A DNA stretch of 64,000 nucleotides from Candidatus Binatia bacterium (GCA_026004195.1 BPIQ01000002.1:62001-126000); one strand, 5' to 3'. Positions 17,554-27,603 are shown, counted from the stretch's first letter. Numbers and translations are program-made. The notes: generated from the sequence alone by a model not told the origin.

Positions 17554-18896
17554 GCGAGTGGAAGCTCGAGGACGCCGTCTCGTTCGTGCTCGAAGAAAGC
17601 CGAAGGGCCGGGGCCGAAGCGGCGGACGTTCTCGCCGTCGCCGGAGACGAGCTCTCGGTAGGAGTGCGGCTCGGAGAAGTCGAAAAGCTCAAGAGGGCGA
17701 GGGCCAAACAGCTCGGCTTGCGTGTCTTCACGGGCTCTCGCTCGGCGGTGACGAGCACGGCGGACCTCACGCGGGACGGGCTTCTCTCGCTCGTCCGGGA
17801 TTCCTTGGCGCTCGCGCGGCTGGTTCCACCGGACGAATGCGCGGGCCTGCCCGCCCCCGAGGAAATCGCGAAGGAAATTCCTTCCCTCGACCTCGACGAC
17901 CCCACACAGCTCGAACCGGCCGAGGCGCTCGACTTCGTCCGGCGGGCGGAAGCGGCGGCGCGGGCGGAAGACCCTCGCATCGTCAACTCCGAAGGCGCCG
18001 AGCTCGAAGCCAGTGGCCGGGACGTAATTTACGGGAGCACGGCAGGTTTTCTCGGGTCCTACCGGGTGTCGAATTTCTCGCTCTGGGTGGTCCCCGTGGC
18101 GGCTCGGGACGGCGAGATGCAGAGGGATTCCTGGTACTGCGCCGGCAGGAAAGCTTCCGTGCTGGCCGAAGCCGAGGCCGTGGGCCGGCAGGCGGCGCGG
18201 CGTGCGCTCCGCCGCCTCGGGGCCCGACGCGTGCCGACCTGCGAGGTGCCGGTCGTTTTCGAGGCACCCGTGGCCGCCTCGCTCTTGCGACACCTGGCGG
18301 CGGCCGTCTCGGGGTCGTCGCTCTACCGGGGCACGTCCTTCCTCGCGGGAAAGCTGGGAGAGCGGATCGCTCCCGAGACCGTCACGGTCGTCGACGACGG
18401 ACGGATGGCCCGGGCACTCGGCTCCCGACCCTTCGACGCCGAAGGGGTACCCACGAGACGGACCCCCGTCGTGGAGAGGGGCCGGCTTGCCCACTACCTT
18501 TTCGACACCTACTCCGCGAGAAAGCTCGGCGCCCGCTCGACGGGTAACGCGGTTCGCTCGGTCGGAGGTTTCCCTTCGGTCGGAACCCACAACTTCTATC
18601 TCGAAGCGGGGCCGTGGTCGCCCGAAGAAATCGTGCGCGAAACCGACCGAGGCTTGTGGGTCGTCGAACTCATCGGCCAGGGGGTGAACCCCGTGACCGG
18701 GGACTACTCCCGAGGTGCCGTGGGACTCTGGATCGAAGGCGGGGAATTCGCTTTTCCCGTCCACGAGGTCACGATCGCGGGCAATCTCCTCGAGATGTAC
18801 CGCTCGATCGACCGGGTGGGAAACGACCTCGAGTTCCGCTCGGCCACCGCTTCTCCGACCGTCCGGATCGCGCGGATGACGGTGGCCGGCATCTGA
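17550..18896 (+). CDS. tldE: TldE/PmbA-family protease subunit
   Basis: 448 residues, the partner of TldD that lacks the zinc motif, as expected for TldE/PmbA. Conserved segments include LFDTYSARKLGARSTGNA and ELIGQGVNPVTGDYSRGA, and the N-terminal DELSVGVRLGEVEKLKRA. It overlaps tldD by 4 bp (ATGA). A 15-bp gap separates it from the CPBP protease gene. Confidence 0.94.
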   Translation: MSEWKLEDAVSFVLEESRRAGAEAADVLAVAGDELSVGVRLGEVEKLKRARAKQLGLRVFTGSRSAVTSTADLTRDGLLSLVRDSLALARLVPPDECAGLPAPEEIAKEIPSLDLDDPTQLEPAEALDFVRRAEAAARAEDPRIVNSEGAELEASGRDVIYGSTAGFLGSYRVSNFSLWVVPVAARDGEMQRDSWYCAGRKASVLAEAEAVGRQAARRALRRLGARRVPTCEVPVVFEAPVAASLLRHLAAAVSGSSLYRGTSFLAGKLGERIAPETVTVVDDGRMARALGSRPFDAEGVPTRRTPVVERGRLAHYLFDTYSARKLGARSTGNAVRSVGGFPSVGTHNFYLEAGPWSPEEIVRETDRGLWVVELIGQGVNPVTGDYSRGAVGLWIEGGEFAFPVHEVTIAGNLLEMYRSIDRVGNDLEFRSATASPTVRIARMTVAGI

Positions 18897-18911
18897 GGTC
18901 CCGCTCGCGGC

Positions 18912-19565
18912 ATGCCCCCCGCGCTCCGACGGCGCTTTTCCTCGGCTCTCACCTTTCTCGAAAGGCATCCCCTCCTCGAAGCTCCCCTCGTCTTCGCCGT
19001 CGCTTTTCCGGCGGGCCTCTGGCATCCGGTCTTCTGGATTCTCGTCCCTCTCCTCGTCTGGAGAGCGCAGGGGCTCGACGACCGGAAGTTCGGCGTCTGC
19101 TGGGCTTTCGGTAGCCCGGCTTTCCACCTCGTGACTCTCGGGGTCACCCTCGGGGGGTACGCCCTCGCACACGCAGCCGTGGCCCGTCTCTGGCTCCGCC
19201 TCCCCTTCGAGCCACACCTGCCCCGGGACTTCCTGCTCCTCGTCCCACACCATTTCTTCGCCGTGGCCCTTCCCGAAGAATTCCTCTTCCGCGGTTACCT
19301 CCAGACCCGGCTCGACGATGCGTGGGGACGCCCCTACACGCTCCTCGGTGCGCGCTGGGGAGCCGCTCTTCCGGCAAGCGCCGCGGTTTTCGCGCTCTGC
19401 CACCTCGTCCACGGGGACGTGACCCAGCTCAAGGTGTTCTTCTTCGGTCTTCTGGCCGGCTGGCTCCGGGAGAAAACGGGCGGGCTTCTCGCCCCGGTCT
19501 TCTACCACGCCCTCGGAAACCTGCTCCTCGAACTGCTGCTCGCGACTTTTCCGGGAAGAGGCTGA
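18912..19565 (+). CDS. CPBP-family (type II CAAX-like) intramembrane metalloprotease
   Basis: 217 residues with 5-7 hydrophobic segments. Active-site motifs of the CPBP family are complete: Glu122-Glu123-x3-Arg127 in PEEFLFRGYL, His164 and His167 in FALCHLVHGD, and His199-x3-Asn203 in FYHALGNLL. Members include eukaryotic-type prenyl-protein proteases, bacteriocin-immunity proteins and the myxosortases that process MYXO-CTERM tails. Because several proteins in this window end in a Cys + hydrophobic + Arg tail, a sorting role is possible but unproven. Follows tldE by 15 bp. Confidence 0.88.
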   Translation: MPPALRRRFSSALTFLERHPLLEAPLVFAVAFPAGLWHPVFWILVPLLVWRAQGLDDRKFGVCWAFGSPAFHLVTLGVTLGGYALAHAAVARLWLRLPFEPHLPRDFLLLVPHHFFAVALPEEFLFRGYLQTRLDDAWGRPYTLLGARWGAALPASAAVFALCHLVHGDVTQLKVFFFGLLAGWLREKTGGLLAPVFYHALGNLLLELLLATFPGRG

Positions 19566-19681
19566 GGCGCGTCAGGACGATAACGTCCGCCACACCGAGA
19601 GCCCGGCGGAACCGTGCGGAACCGGCCCGTATCGCCCCTGGCTTGTCGCTTGCTACGGGCCTTCCGCCGGAGGAGCGTCGG

Positions 19682-20779
19682 ATGGACATCACGCAACTGC
19701 TCACTTTTGCACACCGCGAGGGAGCTTCGGACGTCCACCTGGCGGCCGGAGAGCCGCCCATGCTGCGCATCCACGGGGACATCAAAAAGCTCGACCACCC
19801 GCCGCTGACCCCCGAGGAAGTGCACCGCATGATCTTCGACATCATGAACGACGCGCAGCGCAAGCAATTCCAGGAAACCAACGACATCGACTTCTCTTTC
19901 GAGCTCGGCGACGTGGCCCGCTTCCGCGTGAACGCCTTTCGGCAGCGCAAGGGCGAGGGGGCCGTCTTCCGCACCATTCCGTCGGCCGTCATGACACTGC
20001 AGGAGCTCGGGCTTCCCGAGGTTTGCCGGGAGGTGTGCGAAAAGGAGAAGGGACTCGTCCTGGTCACGGGGCCGACGGGCTCGGGCAAATCGACGACCCT
20101 CGCCGCCATGATCGACTACATCAACGAAACGTACGAGGGGCACATCCTCACGATCGAAGACCCGATCGAGTTCGTCCACAAGTCCAAGAAGTGCCTGATC
20201 AACCAGCGGGAAGTGGGCTCGCACACGAGATCCTTCGCCGCGGCGCTGCGGGCCGCTCTGCGCGAGGACCCGGACGTGATTCTCGTGGGCGAGATGCGGG
20301 ACCTCGAGACGATTTCGCTGGCGCTCACGGCCGCGGAAACCGGTCACCTGGTGTTCGCGACGCTCCACACCTCGAGCGCCCCGAAGACCGTCGACCGCAT
20401 CATCGACGTCTTCCCGCCGGCGCAGCAAGAACAGATCCGCATCATGTTCGCGGAGTCCATCGAAGCCGTCTTCACGCAAACGCTCGTCAAAAAGAAGGTG
20501 GGCGGAAGAGTGGCTGCCATGGAAATTCTCCTGGGCACGACGGCGGTCCGCAACCTGATCCGGGAAGGCAAGGTCCACCAGATCCCCTCCGTGATGCAGA
20601 CGAGCCAGAAACTCGGCATGCAAACCATGGAAATGGCGCTCGTCGACCTGGTGAACCGCGGCATCATCACCAAGGAAGAAGCCATCGCCCGATCCTCGAA
20701 CCCGAACCTCTTCGGGCCCGCCCCTCAGGCGGCCAAACCCGCGGCCGGCGGCTTTTCCCGCTTCGGGACGGGGCGATAG
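19682..20779 (+). CDS. pilT: Type IV pilus retraction ATPase PilT
   Basis: 365 residues. Walker A GPTGSGKST at 130-138, an Asp box with TIEDPIEF, Walker B region DPDVILVGEMRD and the His box GHLVFATLHT are all present. The C-terminal region (EILLGTTAVRNLIREGKVHQ) is the PilT-specific AIRNLIRE motif. PilT powers retraction of type IV pili at the inner-membrane base. GGAGG lies 9 bases before the ATG. pilU follows after 5 bp; no other pilus genes are visible here. Confidence 0.95.
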   Translation: MDITQLLTFAHREGASDVHLAAGEPPMLRIHGDIKKLDHPPLTPEEVHRMIFDIMNDAQRKQFQETNDIDFSFELGDVARFRVNAFRQRKGEGAVFRTIPSAVMTLQELGLPEVCREVCEKEKGLVLVTGPTGSGKSTTLAAMIDYINETYEGHILTIEDPIEFVHKSKKCLINQREVGSHTRSFAAALRAALREDPDVILVGEMRDLETISLALTAAETGHLVFATLHTSSAPKTVDRIIDVFPPAQQEQIRIMFAESIEAVFTQTLVKKKVGGRVAAMEILLGTTAVRNLIREGKVHQIPSVMQTSQKLGMQTMEMALVDLVNRGIITKEEAIARSSNPNLFGPAPQAAKPAAGGFSRFGTGR

Positions 20780-20784
20780 ACGGG

Positions 20785-21933
20785 ATGGACATCCGCAAGC
20801 TTCTCGAGGAAATGGCGAGGCAGGAAGCCTCGGACCTCTACCTGACGGTCGACAGCCCCCCGGTGTTGCGCGTGGAGGGCGAGGTTCGGCCCCTGCCGCT
20901 GCCGCGGCTCACGCCCCCGGACGTCGAAGCCCTGGCCAACTCGATCATGACCGAGAGACAGAAGGCGGCATTCGAAGAGAAACTCGAAATGAACCTCGCC
21001 ATCTCGTCCGAAACACTGGGCCGCTTCCGCGTGAACATTTTCCGGCAGAGGGGCTGCGTGGGCGTCGTGATCCGCCGGATCCGTGCCAAGATTCCGACGC
21101 TCGACGAGCTCGGACTCCCCCCGGTCCTCAAAGCCATCGCCATGAGCCGCCGCGGCCTCGTGCTCGTCACGGGTGCCACCGGATCGGGCAAATCGACGAC
21201 CCAGGCGGCCATGATCGCCTACCGGAGCCAGAACGAGGCGGGCCACATCGTCACGATCGAAGACCCGATCGAATTCGTCCACCCGCACGCCCGGAGCATC
21301 GTGACGCAACGCGAGGTAGGCTTCGATACCTTTTCCTTCCACGAGGCGCTCAAGAACGCGCTGCGGCAGGCTCCCGACGTCATCCTGATCGGCGAGGTCC
21401 GCGACGTGGAGACGATGGAGGCGGCGATTTCTTTCGCCGAGACGGGCCACCTCTGCATCGCCACGCTCCATTCCAACAACGCGAACCAGGCGATCGAACG
21501 GATCATGAACTTCTTCCCGCACGCCCGGCACCAGGAAATCTACCTCCAACTTTCGCTCAACCTCCGAGCCATCATCTCGCAGAGGCTCGTCCCCGGGATC
21601 GACGGCAACCGCGTCGCCGCCCTCGAAATCCTCGTCGACACGCCGCGGATCAAGGACCTGATCAAGCGGGGCGAAGTCGACCTCCTCAAAGAAGCCATGG
21701 AGCAAAGCACCCCGGAGGGAAACCAGACGTTCGACCAGGCCCTTTTCGACCTCTACGCGGCCGGCAAGATCACGGCGGAGACCGCTCTCGCGCACGCGGA
21801 CTCGGCGAACAACCTCCGCATCCGGATCCAGAACCTCGACATGAAGAGGGCTCCGAAGTCACCGAAAACCTCCGACCCCGGACCCTTCCGCATCCAGGGC
21901 CGGGACCCCCACGCGAAGCTCCGCGACTGGTAG
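20785..21933 (+). CDS. pilU: PilT-like retraction ATPase PilU
   Basis: 382 residues. Walker A GATGSGKSTT at 130-139, TIEDPIEFVHPHARSIVTQR and APDVILIGEVRD. Its C-terminus (EILVDTPRIKDLIKRGEVDL, then LKEAMEQSTPEGNQTFDQAL) matches PilU rather than PilT. PilU supports PilT-dependent retraction under load. It is translationally close to pilT and convergent with cutA, 14 bp away. Confidence 0.93.
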   Translation: MDIRKLLEEMARQEASDLYLTVDSPPVLRVEGEVRPLPLPRLTPPDVEALANSIMTERQKAAFEEKLEMNLAISSETLGRFRVNIFRQRGCVGVVIRRIRAKIPTLDELGLPPVLKAIAMSRRGLVLVTGATGSGKSTTQAAMIAYRSQNEAGHIVTIEDPIEFVHPHARSIVTQREVGFDTFSFHEALKNALRQAPDVILIGEVRDVETMEAAISFAETGHLCIATLHSNNANQAIERIMNFFPHARHQEIYLQLSLNLRAIISQRLVPGIDGNRVAALEILVDTPRIKDLIKRGEVDLLKEAMEQSTPEGNQTFDQALFDLYAAGKITAETALAHADSANNLRIRIQNLDMKRAPKSPKTSDPGPFRIQGRDPHAKLRDW

Positions 21934-21938
21934 CGGCG

Positions 21939-21957
21939 CCCGCGCCTTCAGCGCGGG
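21939..21957. terminator. Possible bidirectional hairpin between pilU and cutA
   Basis: CCCGCGC and GCGCGGG arms (7 bp) around a 5-base loop that contains the cutA stop codon. It lies exactly in the convergent gap. There is no T-run on either side, so it may only be a transcript-end stabiliser. Confidence 0.35.
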
Positions 21958-22280
21958 GGGACCTCCTCGCCGAGCCACTCGAGGTATTCCTCCGAGCCTC
22001 CGAGAACCGGCAGGACCAGAAGCTCCGGGAGCTCGTAGGAGTGGAGTTCCCGGATGCGCGAGAAAACCTCCTCGACCCGCTCGGCACGTGTCTTGACGAA
22101 AAGCAGAATCTCCGGGTCTTCGGACACCTCGCCCCGCCACCGGTACGTCGAGCGGACCGGACACGCGTTGACACAGGCGGCGAGCCGCTCTCCGACGAGA
22201 CTTTTCGCCATCCTCGCCCCTTCCTCCTCGCCCCCGACCGTCGTGAGGACCACGACGAAACGCCCTTCTTCTCGTTCCAT
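21948..22280 (-). CDS. cutA: CutA divalent-cation tolerance protein
   Basis: 110 residues, family-typical. Motifs FVVVLTTVGGEEEGARMAKS, ERLAACVNACP, STYRWRGEVSEDPE and LHSYELPELLVLPV are the hallmark CutA strands. It forms a trimer; copper tolerance was the first phenotype described and a general signalling role is suspected. It follows the HAD-like gene with about 29 bp between them on the minus strand. Confidence 0.94.
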   Translation of the reverse strand: MEREEGRFVVVLTTVGGEEEGARMAKSLVGERLAACVNACPVRSTYRWRGEVSEDPEILLFVKTRAERVEEVFSRIRELHSYELPELLVLPVLGGSEEYLEWLGEEVPPR

Positions 22281-22309
22281 CTCCCGACACCTCCCGAAAT
22301 CTTCTCCGT

Positions 22310-23362
22310 TCAGCGGGCCGCCCGGAGCTCCGCGGCCAACGATCGGTAGTCGATCGGGGGCAGCGCGGGCGGCGGCGCGGCCGCACGGAACCACCCCTTC
22401 CAGAAAGACGGCTCGCGCAAGGCCGCCCAGCGTCCGGCCAGGTACTCGGGCAGTTCGCCCCGCCGGAAGAGCCCTTCCCGCACGAGAGACCGGGCGAGCC
22501 GCCGTGCGTCCCGCCGGCTCACGTGCCCCCGCCGGAGCAGGTCGGCGAGCGAGTTCGCGAGCCTCCTCCCGTCGTAACCCGCCTCGGCAACCAGGGCTCG
22601 GCCCACCTCCGCCACGCCCCGGTCGTCCATCACCCCCTCGCATCGGAGGCACACGGCCGTCTGGAAGTAGTTGAAGGTGGGAACCAGCCTCGAACCGAAC
22701 GACCGGAGGTTCGCGGGCGGCGTCCGCCGCTCGAGGTGGATGAAGATCCGCCGCACGGCATCGCGGCGGGGGAGCGTCCGCATGGAATCGAGCACCCGAG
22801 AGCGCAGCTCGGGGTCGACGCCGAGGAGCCGGAGCACTTCCTCCACTTCGGCGGCCTCGACCCGACCCGAGACGATGTCCGCGTAGAGAGAGTACGCGAG
22901 CGGATCGGACTCCCAGTCGTCTCCGAAGAGAAACTCCACCGCTTCTTCGGGCAGCGAGCCCCGGCTCGCGAGAAGCTCGGTGAGCTTGAATCCGACCTGC
23001 TCGCGCAGGTTGGCGAAGCGCCCCCGGAGAAGGTTCTGCAGCTGGTCCTTGAACACGATACCGTCGTGCACGATGCCGTCGAGGGCCAGCTTCTCGCGGA
23101 TCGCGCGGCCGATCTGCGGCGGCGAGGCGGTGAGGAAGAAAACACGGACCTCGCGTCCTTGCTCCTCCGCCACGCGGCGGAGCGACCGGATCAGCGTGGC
23201 GACGCCGGGTGCCGCCACCTTGTCCGTCGCTTTCTCGAAGGCCGTCCGAACGAGGTCGCGCACCCTGTCGAACTCGGTCTTGAGGTAGGTCTTGTCCAGG
23301 TCCCACCGAAACACGCAGAATCGCGGGGGTGCCTGGGCGGCGCGCCGCAAGAACGTCCTCAT
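22310..23362 (-). CDS. HAD-like protein related to App1-type phosphatidate phosphatase domain
   Basis: 350 residues. The N-terminus FRWDLDKTYLKTEFD has the DxDxT motif of the HAD superfamily, and a second motif FFLTASPPQIGRAI (motif II Thr/Ser) with VFKDQLQNLLRG and FLFGDDWESDPLAY follow as in DUF2183/App1 catalytic domains. The C-terminal 150 residues are helical and unassigned. The start overlaps the plsX stop by 4 bp, so it may act in phospholipid or acyl-phosphate metabolism; that link is inference. Confidence 0.72.
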   Translation of the reverse strand: MRTFLRRAAQAPPRFCVFRWDLDKTYLKTEFDRVRDLVRTAFEKATDKVAAPGVATLIRSLRRVAEEQGREVRVFFLTASPPQIGRAIREKLALDGIVHDGIVFKDQLQNLLRGRFANLREQVGFKLTELLASRGSLPEEAVEFLFGDDWESDPLAYSLYADIVSGRVEAAEVEEVLRLLGVDPELRSRVLDSMRTLPRRDAVRRIFIHLERRTPPANLRSFGSRLVPTFNYFQTAVCLRCEGVMDDRGVAEVGRALVAEAGYDGRRLANSLADLLRRGHVSRRDARRLARSLVREGLFRRGELPEYLAGRWAALREPSFWKGWFRAAAPPPALPPIDYRSLAAELRAAR

Positions 23363-24375
23363 AGGAGCTGCGCGATTCCCGCCGCGATTTCCTCCGGGAC
23401 TCGATCCCGGACGGCCTTGGCGGCGACCTTGACGGCGTTCCCGATGGCTCGCGCCGTCGAACGGCCGTGTGCTTTGATGACGACCTTCTCGAACCCGAGA
23501 ATCGGGGCGCCCCCGTAGGACGCGTAATCGGTGAGGTCCCGGAGACGGCCGATCCCGCCGGCGAGCATCATGAGCCCGAGCTTCCAGCGCCAGCGCTCTC
23601 GCGAAGCCAGACTCGCCAGGTCCACGACGATCTCCGAGATGCCCTCGAGGAGTTTCAGCACCACGTTCCCCAGAAGCCCTTCGCAAACGATAACGTCCGC
23701 TTTCCCCTTCGCCAAGTCGTCGCCCTCGATGTTCCCGATGAAGTTGATGCCGGAGAGCGAGCGAAGCATCCGGTACGCCCGCACGAGCACCTCGCCGCCC
23801 TTGTTTTCCTCCTTGCCCATGTTCAGCAGAGCGACGCGGGGGCTCGCCGTCTTCGAGATCCGCCGGGCGTAGACTTCGCCCATGAGCGCGAACTGAACGA
23901 GCTCGACGGCGTCGCACCGCACGGTAGCTCCCACGTCGAGCAGAAGCGCCAGGGGATCCTGCCCCGGGTACTCCGTCTGCCGGGGAAACACGCTCGCGAG
24001 CGCCGTCTTCCGGATGCCGCGAATGGTGCGGAAAAACCGGCTGCACGCGAGCACCAGCGCTCCCGTGTTTCCCGCGGTCACGAGCGCATCGCCCCGCGAG
24101 TCGGCCACGGTGCGCGCCGCCACGAGGAGCGACGCCTGCTTTTTTTTCTCGACGGCTTCCTTGGGGTCCTCGTCCATGCCGATCGTCTCCGGGGCGTGCA
24201 GGACGGAGATCTGCTCGGGGTTGTAGGCACAGCGATCGAGTTCGGACTGCACCTTCTTTTCGTCCCCGACGAGAACGCACTGGATGGAGGTCTCGAGCGA
24301 CACGCTCGCCACTCCCTTGACGACCTCCTCGGGGGCGAAGTCACCCCCCATCGCGTCGACGACGATCGTGGGCAT
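23359..24375 (-). CDS. plsX: Phosphate acyltransferase PlsX
   Basis: 338 residues. N-terminus [18 protein letters not shown], the TAGNTGALV loop, [11 protein letters not shown] and [10 protein letters not shown] are diagnostic. PlsX converts acyl-ACP to acyl-phosphate for glycerolipid synthesis at the membrane. In many bacteria it lies beside rpmF and fabH; here rpmF is absent and the neighbour is a glutaredoxin gene, with the HAD-like gene overlapping downstream. Confidence 0.96.
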   Translation of the reverse strand: MPTIVVDAMGGDFAPEEVVKGVASVSLETSIQCVLVGDEKKVQSELDRCAYNPEQISVLHAPETIGMDEDPKEAVEKKKQASLLVAARTVADSRGDALVTAGNTGALVLACSRFFRTIRGIRKTALASVFPRQTEYPGQDPLALLLDVGATVRCDAVELVQFALMGEVYARRISKTASPRVALLNMGKEENKGGEVLVRAYRMLRSLSGINFIGNIEGDDLAKGKADVIVCEGLLGNVVLKLLEGISEIVVDLASLASRERWRWKLGLMMLAGGIGRLRDLTDYASYGGAPILGFEKVVIKAHGRSTARAIGNAVKVAAKAVRDRVPEEIAAGIAQLL

Positions 24376-24399
24376 GGGACGGGGGCGCGCCGGCGGCCG

Positions 24400-24428
24400 A
24401 AGCTAACCGCGGCCCGAAGGGCTGTCAA
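24400..24428 (-). promoter_or_regulatory. Sigma70-like promoter for plsX
   Basis: On the minus strand TTGACA (24423-24428, perfect -35), a 17-base spacer and TAGCTT (3 of 6). Predicted start near 24393, 18 bases before the plsX ATG. It overlaps the end of the glutaredoxin gene. Confidence 0.5.
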
Positions 24429-24681
24429 TCGCGCCCGGGCGCCGGCTCCACCGCCGCACCCGGTCGCGGAGCTCGCGCTCGGTGACACGACCTTTGGCGA
24501 TCTTTTTCGTCCCGAAAAAGAGAACCGGGACCTCGGTTCCGTAAAGCTCGCCAAGCCGGGGGTCGGCGTCCACGTCCACGACGGTCAGGCGGGCCCCGAG
24601 CTCGCGGCTCACCTTGCGCACGACGGGTTCCATCTCCTCGCAGAGGCAGCAGTCGTGGCGGGTGTAAAGGACGAATTCCAT
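24403..24681 (-). CDS. Glutaredoxin-family protein
   Basis: 92 residues, thioredoxin-like fold of the small glutaredoxin-like type. [15 protein letters not shown] holds the redox Cys pair (Cys-Cys-Leu-Cys, so a C-x-x-C-like CCLC), VPVLFFG is the cis-Pro loop. Possibly a general thiol-disulfide reductant. Upstream of plsX on the same strand and divergent from rplU, with 89 bp between. Confidence 0.85.
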   Translation of the reverse strand: MEFVLYTRHDCCLCEEMEPVVRKVSRELGARLTVVDVDADPRLGELYGTEVPVLFFGTKKIAKGRVTERELRDRVRRWSRRPGAIDSPSGRG

Positions 24682-24727
24682 GCCCCGAGAGTGCCGCAGA
24701 CCGGCTGCGGACGGAAGACCCCCTTCG

Positions 24728-24757
24728 TTGACAATGCCGGAGCCCCTCCGGTAGATT
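24728..24757 (+). promoter_or_regulatory. Sigma70-like promoter for rplU operon
   Basis: Perfect -35 TTGACA (24728-24733), an 18-base spacer and TAGATT (24752-24757, 4 of 6). The expected start near 24764 leaves only about 7 bases before the rplU ATG at 24771, and no ribosome binding site is seen there, so the message may be nearly leaderless. Confidence 0.55.
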
Positions 24758-24770
24758 CGTGCGTTCGGAC

Positions 24771-25106
24771 ATGTCGGAGTACGCCATCATCAGGACCGGG
24801 GGCAAACAGTACCGGGTCGAGCCCGGGGACGTGCTTCGCGTCGAGAAGCTCGACCGGGCCGTCGGCCAGGAAGTGGAGTTCGACGAGGTGCTTCTCGCCG
24901 CGCGAGAAGGAAAAGTCGAAGTCGGGACTCCTCTTCTGCCACGGTGCCGCGTCCTCGGAGAAGTTCTCGCACAGGGCAAGAGCCGCAAGGTCCTGGTGTT
25001 CAAGAAAAAGCGCCGCAAGAACTACCGGCGGCGCTACGGACACCGGCAGCCGTACACCGAAGTTCGGATCACGAAAATCGAGACCGGGGGAAGCCATGGC
25101 GCATAA
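24771..25106 (+). CDS. rplU: 50S ribosomal protein L21
   Basis: 111 residues. [20 protein letters not shown] is the L21 signature, and [20 protein letters not shown] the basic C-terminal RNA-binding stretch. The ATG at 24771 gives the normal short N-terminus (MSEYAII); a GTG at 24759 would fall before the predicted transcript start. Followed by rpmA overlapping 11 bp, the standard L21-L27-Obg arrangement. Confidence 0.97.
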   Translation: MSEYAIIRTGGKQYRVEPGDVLRVEKLDRAVGQEVEFDEVLLAAREGKVEVGTPLLPRCRVLGEVLAQGKSRKVLVFKKKRRKNYRRRYGHRQPYTEVRITKIETGGSHGA

Positions 25107-25365
25107 AAAAGGGCAGGGAAGTAGCCGCAACGGCCGGGACAGCCAGGGGCAGCGGCGAGGCGTCAAAGTTTTCGGCGGAGAATGGGTACGCGCCGGAAAC
25201 ATCCTCGTCCGACAGCTCGGGACGCGGATCCACCCCGGCAAGAACGTGGGGATGGGGCGGGATTACACGCTCTTCGCGCTCACGGACGGGCTCGTGCACT
25301 ACGAACGGATGGGCCGGGATCGGCGCCGCGTCCACGTACTTCCCGGGCCAGCCGTTTCCCACTGA
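25096..25365 (+). CDS. rpmA: 50S ribosomal protein L27
   Basis: 89 residues: [20 protein letters not shown], then [20 protein letters not shown] and [17 protein letters not shown]. The N-terminus begins directly at MAHKKG without the Firmicutes-type extension, so no prior cleavage is needed. Overlaps rplU by 11 bp. Confidence 0.97.
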   Translation: MAHKKGQGSSRNGRDSQGQRRGVKVFGGEWVRAGNILVRQLGTRIHPGKNVGMGRDYTLFALTDGLVHYERMGRDRRRVHVLPGPAVSH

Positions 25366-25376
25366 CCTTCGCGTCG

Positions 25377-25405
25377 TCGACAGCGGGGCTACCCTGGGGC
25401 ACAAT
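25377..25405 (+). promoter_or_regulatory. Possible internal promoter for obgE
   Basis: TCGACA (5 of 6), 17-base spacer, CACAAT (4 of 6) in the 55-bp gap between rpmA and obgE. Start would fall near 25412, 9 bases before the ATG, again implying a very short leader. Confidence 0.35.
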
Positions 25406-25420
25406 GGCCCCGAGAGGCCC

Positions 25421-26455
25421 ATGCGCTTCGTCGACGAAGTCCGGATTTCCGTTCGGGGTGGCCGCGGCGGGCGCGGCTGCGTGGCGTTCCTGCGCGAACG
25501 GTTCAAGCCTCGTGGCGGACCCGCAGGGGGCGACGGCGGTGACGGGGGAAGCGTGATTCTGCGCGCCGACGAAGGCCTTTCGACCCTGCTCGATTTCCGT
25601 TACCGCCCGCTCTTGCGGGCGAAAAACGGCGAGCACGGCAGGGGCAAGGGGCAACACGGCCGCAAGGGCGAGGACCTGGTGGCCCGCGTGCCGGTCGGAA
25701 CCATCGTGCGGGATGCGGAGACCGGGGAGATTCTGGCCGACCTGGTCCGGCACGGGCAGTCCGTCGTCGTGGCCCGCGGAGGGAAAGGAGGTCGGGGCAA
25801 CGTGCATTTCGCCACCCCCACACGGCAGGCTCCACGTTACGCCCAGCCCGGCCTTCCCGGCGAGTCACGGGAGCTCCTGCTCGAACTCCAGCTTCTCGCG
25901 GACGTGGGACTTCTCGGCTATCCGAACGTCGGCAAATCGAGTCTCGTCCGCGCCATCTCGGCCGCTCGGCCCCGCGTCGCCGACTACCCCTTCACGACCC
26001 TCGTACCGCAGCTCGGGGTCGTCCGTTTCGGCGACACGGACTTCGTCGTCGCCGACATCCCGGGGCTCGTCGAAGGGGCCCACCGGGGTACGGGGCTCGG
26101 GAGTCGTTTTCTCCGGCACCTCTCCCGCACCGCGCTCCTGCTCCACGTCCTCGACGCGAGCCCGTCTTCCGGCCGCGACCCCGTCCGCGACTACGAGGTC
26201 ATCCGCGACGAACTCGGGGCCTTCGACCCCGCTCTCGCCGAGCGCCCGGAAATCGTCGCCGTGAACAAGATGGATCTCCCCGAGTCCAGGGCGCGATTTT
26301 CCCCACTCGCCGAGTACTTCGGCCGGAGGAAGATCCCCGTCTACCCCGTCTCCGCACTCACGGGCGAGGGGCTCCGCGAACTCCTCCGAGCCCTGGTCTC
26401 GGCACTCGAGAGGGAACGTGGCGCGGCCCGGACGCGCTCCGTCGCCGAGGGATGA
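25421..26455 (+). CDS. obgE: GTPase Obg/CgtA
   Basis: 344 residues. Glycine-rich Obg fold at the N-terminus ([30 protein letters not shown]), then the GTPase domain with G1 GYPNVGKSS (166-174), G3 DIPGLVEGA and G4 NKMD. Obg binds the 50S subunit and couples ribosome maturation with growth and stress. There is only a short C-terminal extension. The stop overlaps proB by 4 bp. Confidence 0.96.
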   Translation: MRFVDEVRISVRGGRGGRGCVAFLRERFKPRGGPAGGDGGDGGSVILRADEGLSTLLDFRYRPLLRAKNGEHGRGKGQHGRKGEDLVARVPVGTIVRDAETGEILADLVRHGQSVVVARGGKGGRGNVHFATPTRQAPRYAQPGLPGESRELLLELQLLADVGLLGYPNVGKSSLVRAISAARPRVADYPFTTLVPQLGVVRFGDTDFVVADIPGLVEGAHRGTGLGSRFLRHLSRTALLLHVLDASPSSGRDPVRDYEVIRDELGAFDPALAERPEIVAVNKMDLPESRARFSPLAEYFGRRKIPVYPVSALTGEGLRELLRALVSALERERGAARTRSVAEG

Positions 26456-27603
26456 ACGGAAACCACCTGGCCGAAAAAGCCCGGCTCCTCTCCAAGGTCC
26501 GCAGAGTCGTCGTCAAGATCGGTTCGGGTCCGCTTTCCGGCCCCGACGGGGTGGACCGCGAGCGCATCCGGGCCCTGGCCGAGGAGATCGCCGAGCTCGG
26601 GTCCCGCGGAGTCCAGGTCGTCCTCGTCACCTCGGGGGCCGTCGCGACGGGCGCACGAAAGCTCGGCCTCGGGGGCAGGCCCCGCACGATCCCGGAGCGG
26701 CAGGCCGCCGCGGCCGTGGGACAGATCGACTTGATGGCGCTCTACGAGGAATGTTTCGAGCGACTCGGGAAACACGTGGGGCAGGTACTCCTCACCCACG
26801 ACGATCTCGCGAACCGCAAACGCTACATCAACGCACGGCACACGCTCGACACCTTGCTCGCGGCCGGCGTCGTGCCGATCGCGAACGAAAACGACACCGT
26901 GGCGATCGAAGAGCTCAATTTCGGCGACAACGACAACCTCTCCGCGCTCGTGGCGACCCTCGTCGAGGCGGACCTGCTCGTGCTCCTGAGCGACGTCCCC
27001 GCGGTCTACACGACCGACCCCCGGACCGATCCCTCGGCGAAACCCGTGCCGCTTCTGCGCTTCGACGGCCAGGACCCTCCGGTCCGAGCGACCCGCGGAG
27101 GCCCGCTCGGCACGGGCGGTATGGAGGCCAAGCTCGGGGCGGCCCGAAAAGCCGCCGCCGCGGGTATCCCGACCGTGATCGCCGACGGACGGGATCCTCG
27201 CATCCTCGCGAGGGTCTTCGACCCCGGGGTGGAAACCGGGACGCTCGTGCTCCCGTCGGGAGACCGCCTGGCGAGGAGAAAGCACTGGATCGCCTACACC
27301 TTGAGGCCCGCGGGAAGCCTCAGGGTGGACGAGGGAGCCTATCGGGCCCTCCTGCGGGGAGGCAGGAGCCTCTTGCCCGGTGGGATCGTGCAAGTGGAGG
27401 GGCGCTTCCAGGCGGGCGACTGCGTTCGGTGCCTAGCGCCCGACGGCCGCGTCTTCGCGCAGGGCCTCGTGAACTACGACGCGGCGGAAATCGAGAAAAT
27501 CAAAGGCCGCCGGACGGCGGACATCGAGGCCATCCTCGGCTACAAAATCCGGGACGAAGTGATCCACCGGGACGATCTCGTGCTTCTTCTCGGAGAGAGG
27601 TGA
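26452..27603 (+). CDS. proB: Glutamate 5-kinase
   Basis: 383 residues. Amino-acid kinase domain ([47 protein letters not shown]) followed by a C-terminal PUA domain from about residue 285. First enzyme of proline synthesis; makes glutamyl-5-phosphate. The usual partner proA is not in this cluster. The start overlaps obgE (ATGA). Confidence 0.96.
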   Translation: MNGNHLAEKARLLSKVRRVVVKIGSGPLSGPDGVDRERIRALAEEIAELGSRGVQVVLVTSGAVATGARKLGLGGRPRTIPERQAAAAVGQIDLMALYEECFERLGKHVGQVLLTHDDLANRKRYINARHTLDTLLAAGVVPIANENDTVAIEELNFGDNDNLSALVATLVEADLLVLLSDVPAVYTTDPRTDPSAKPVPLLRFDGQDPPVRATRGGPLGTGGMEAKLGAARKAAAAGIPTVIADGRDPRILARVFDPGVETGTLVLPSGDRLARRKHWIAYTLRPAGSLRVDEGAYRALLRGGRSLLPGGIVQVEGRFQAGDCVRCLAPDGRVFAQGLVNYDAAEIEKIKGRRTADIEAILGYKIRDEVIHRDDLVLLLGER

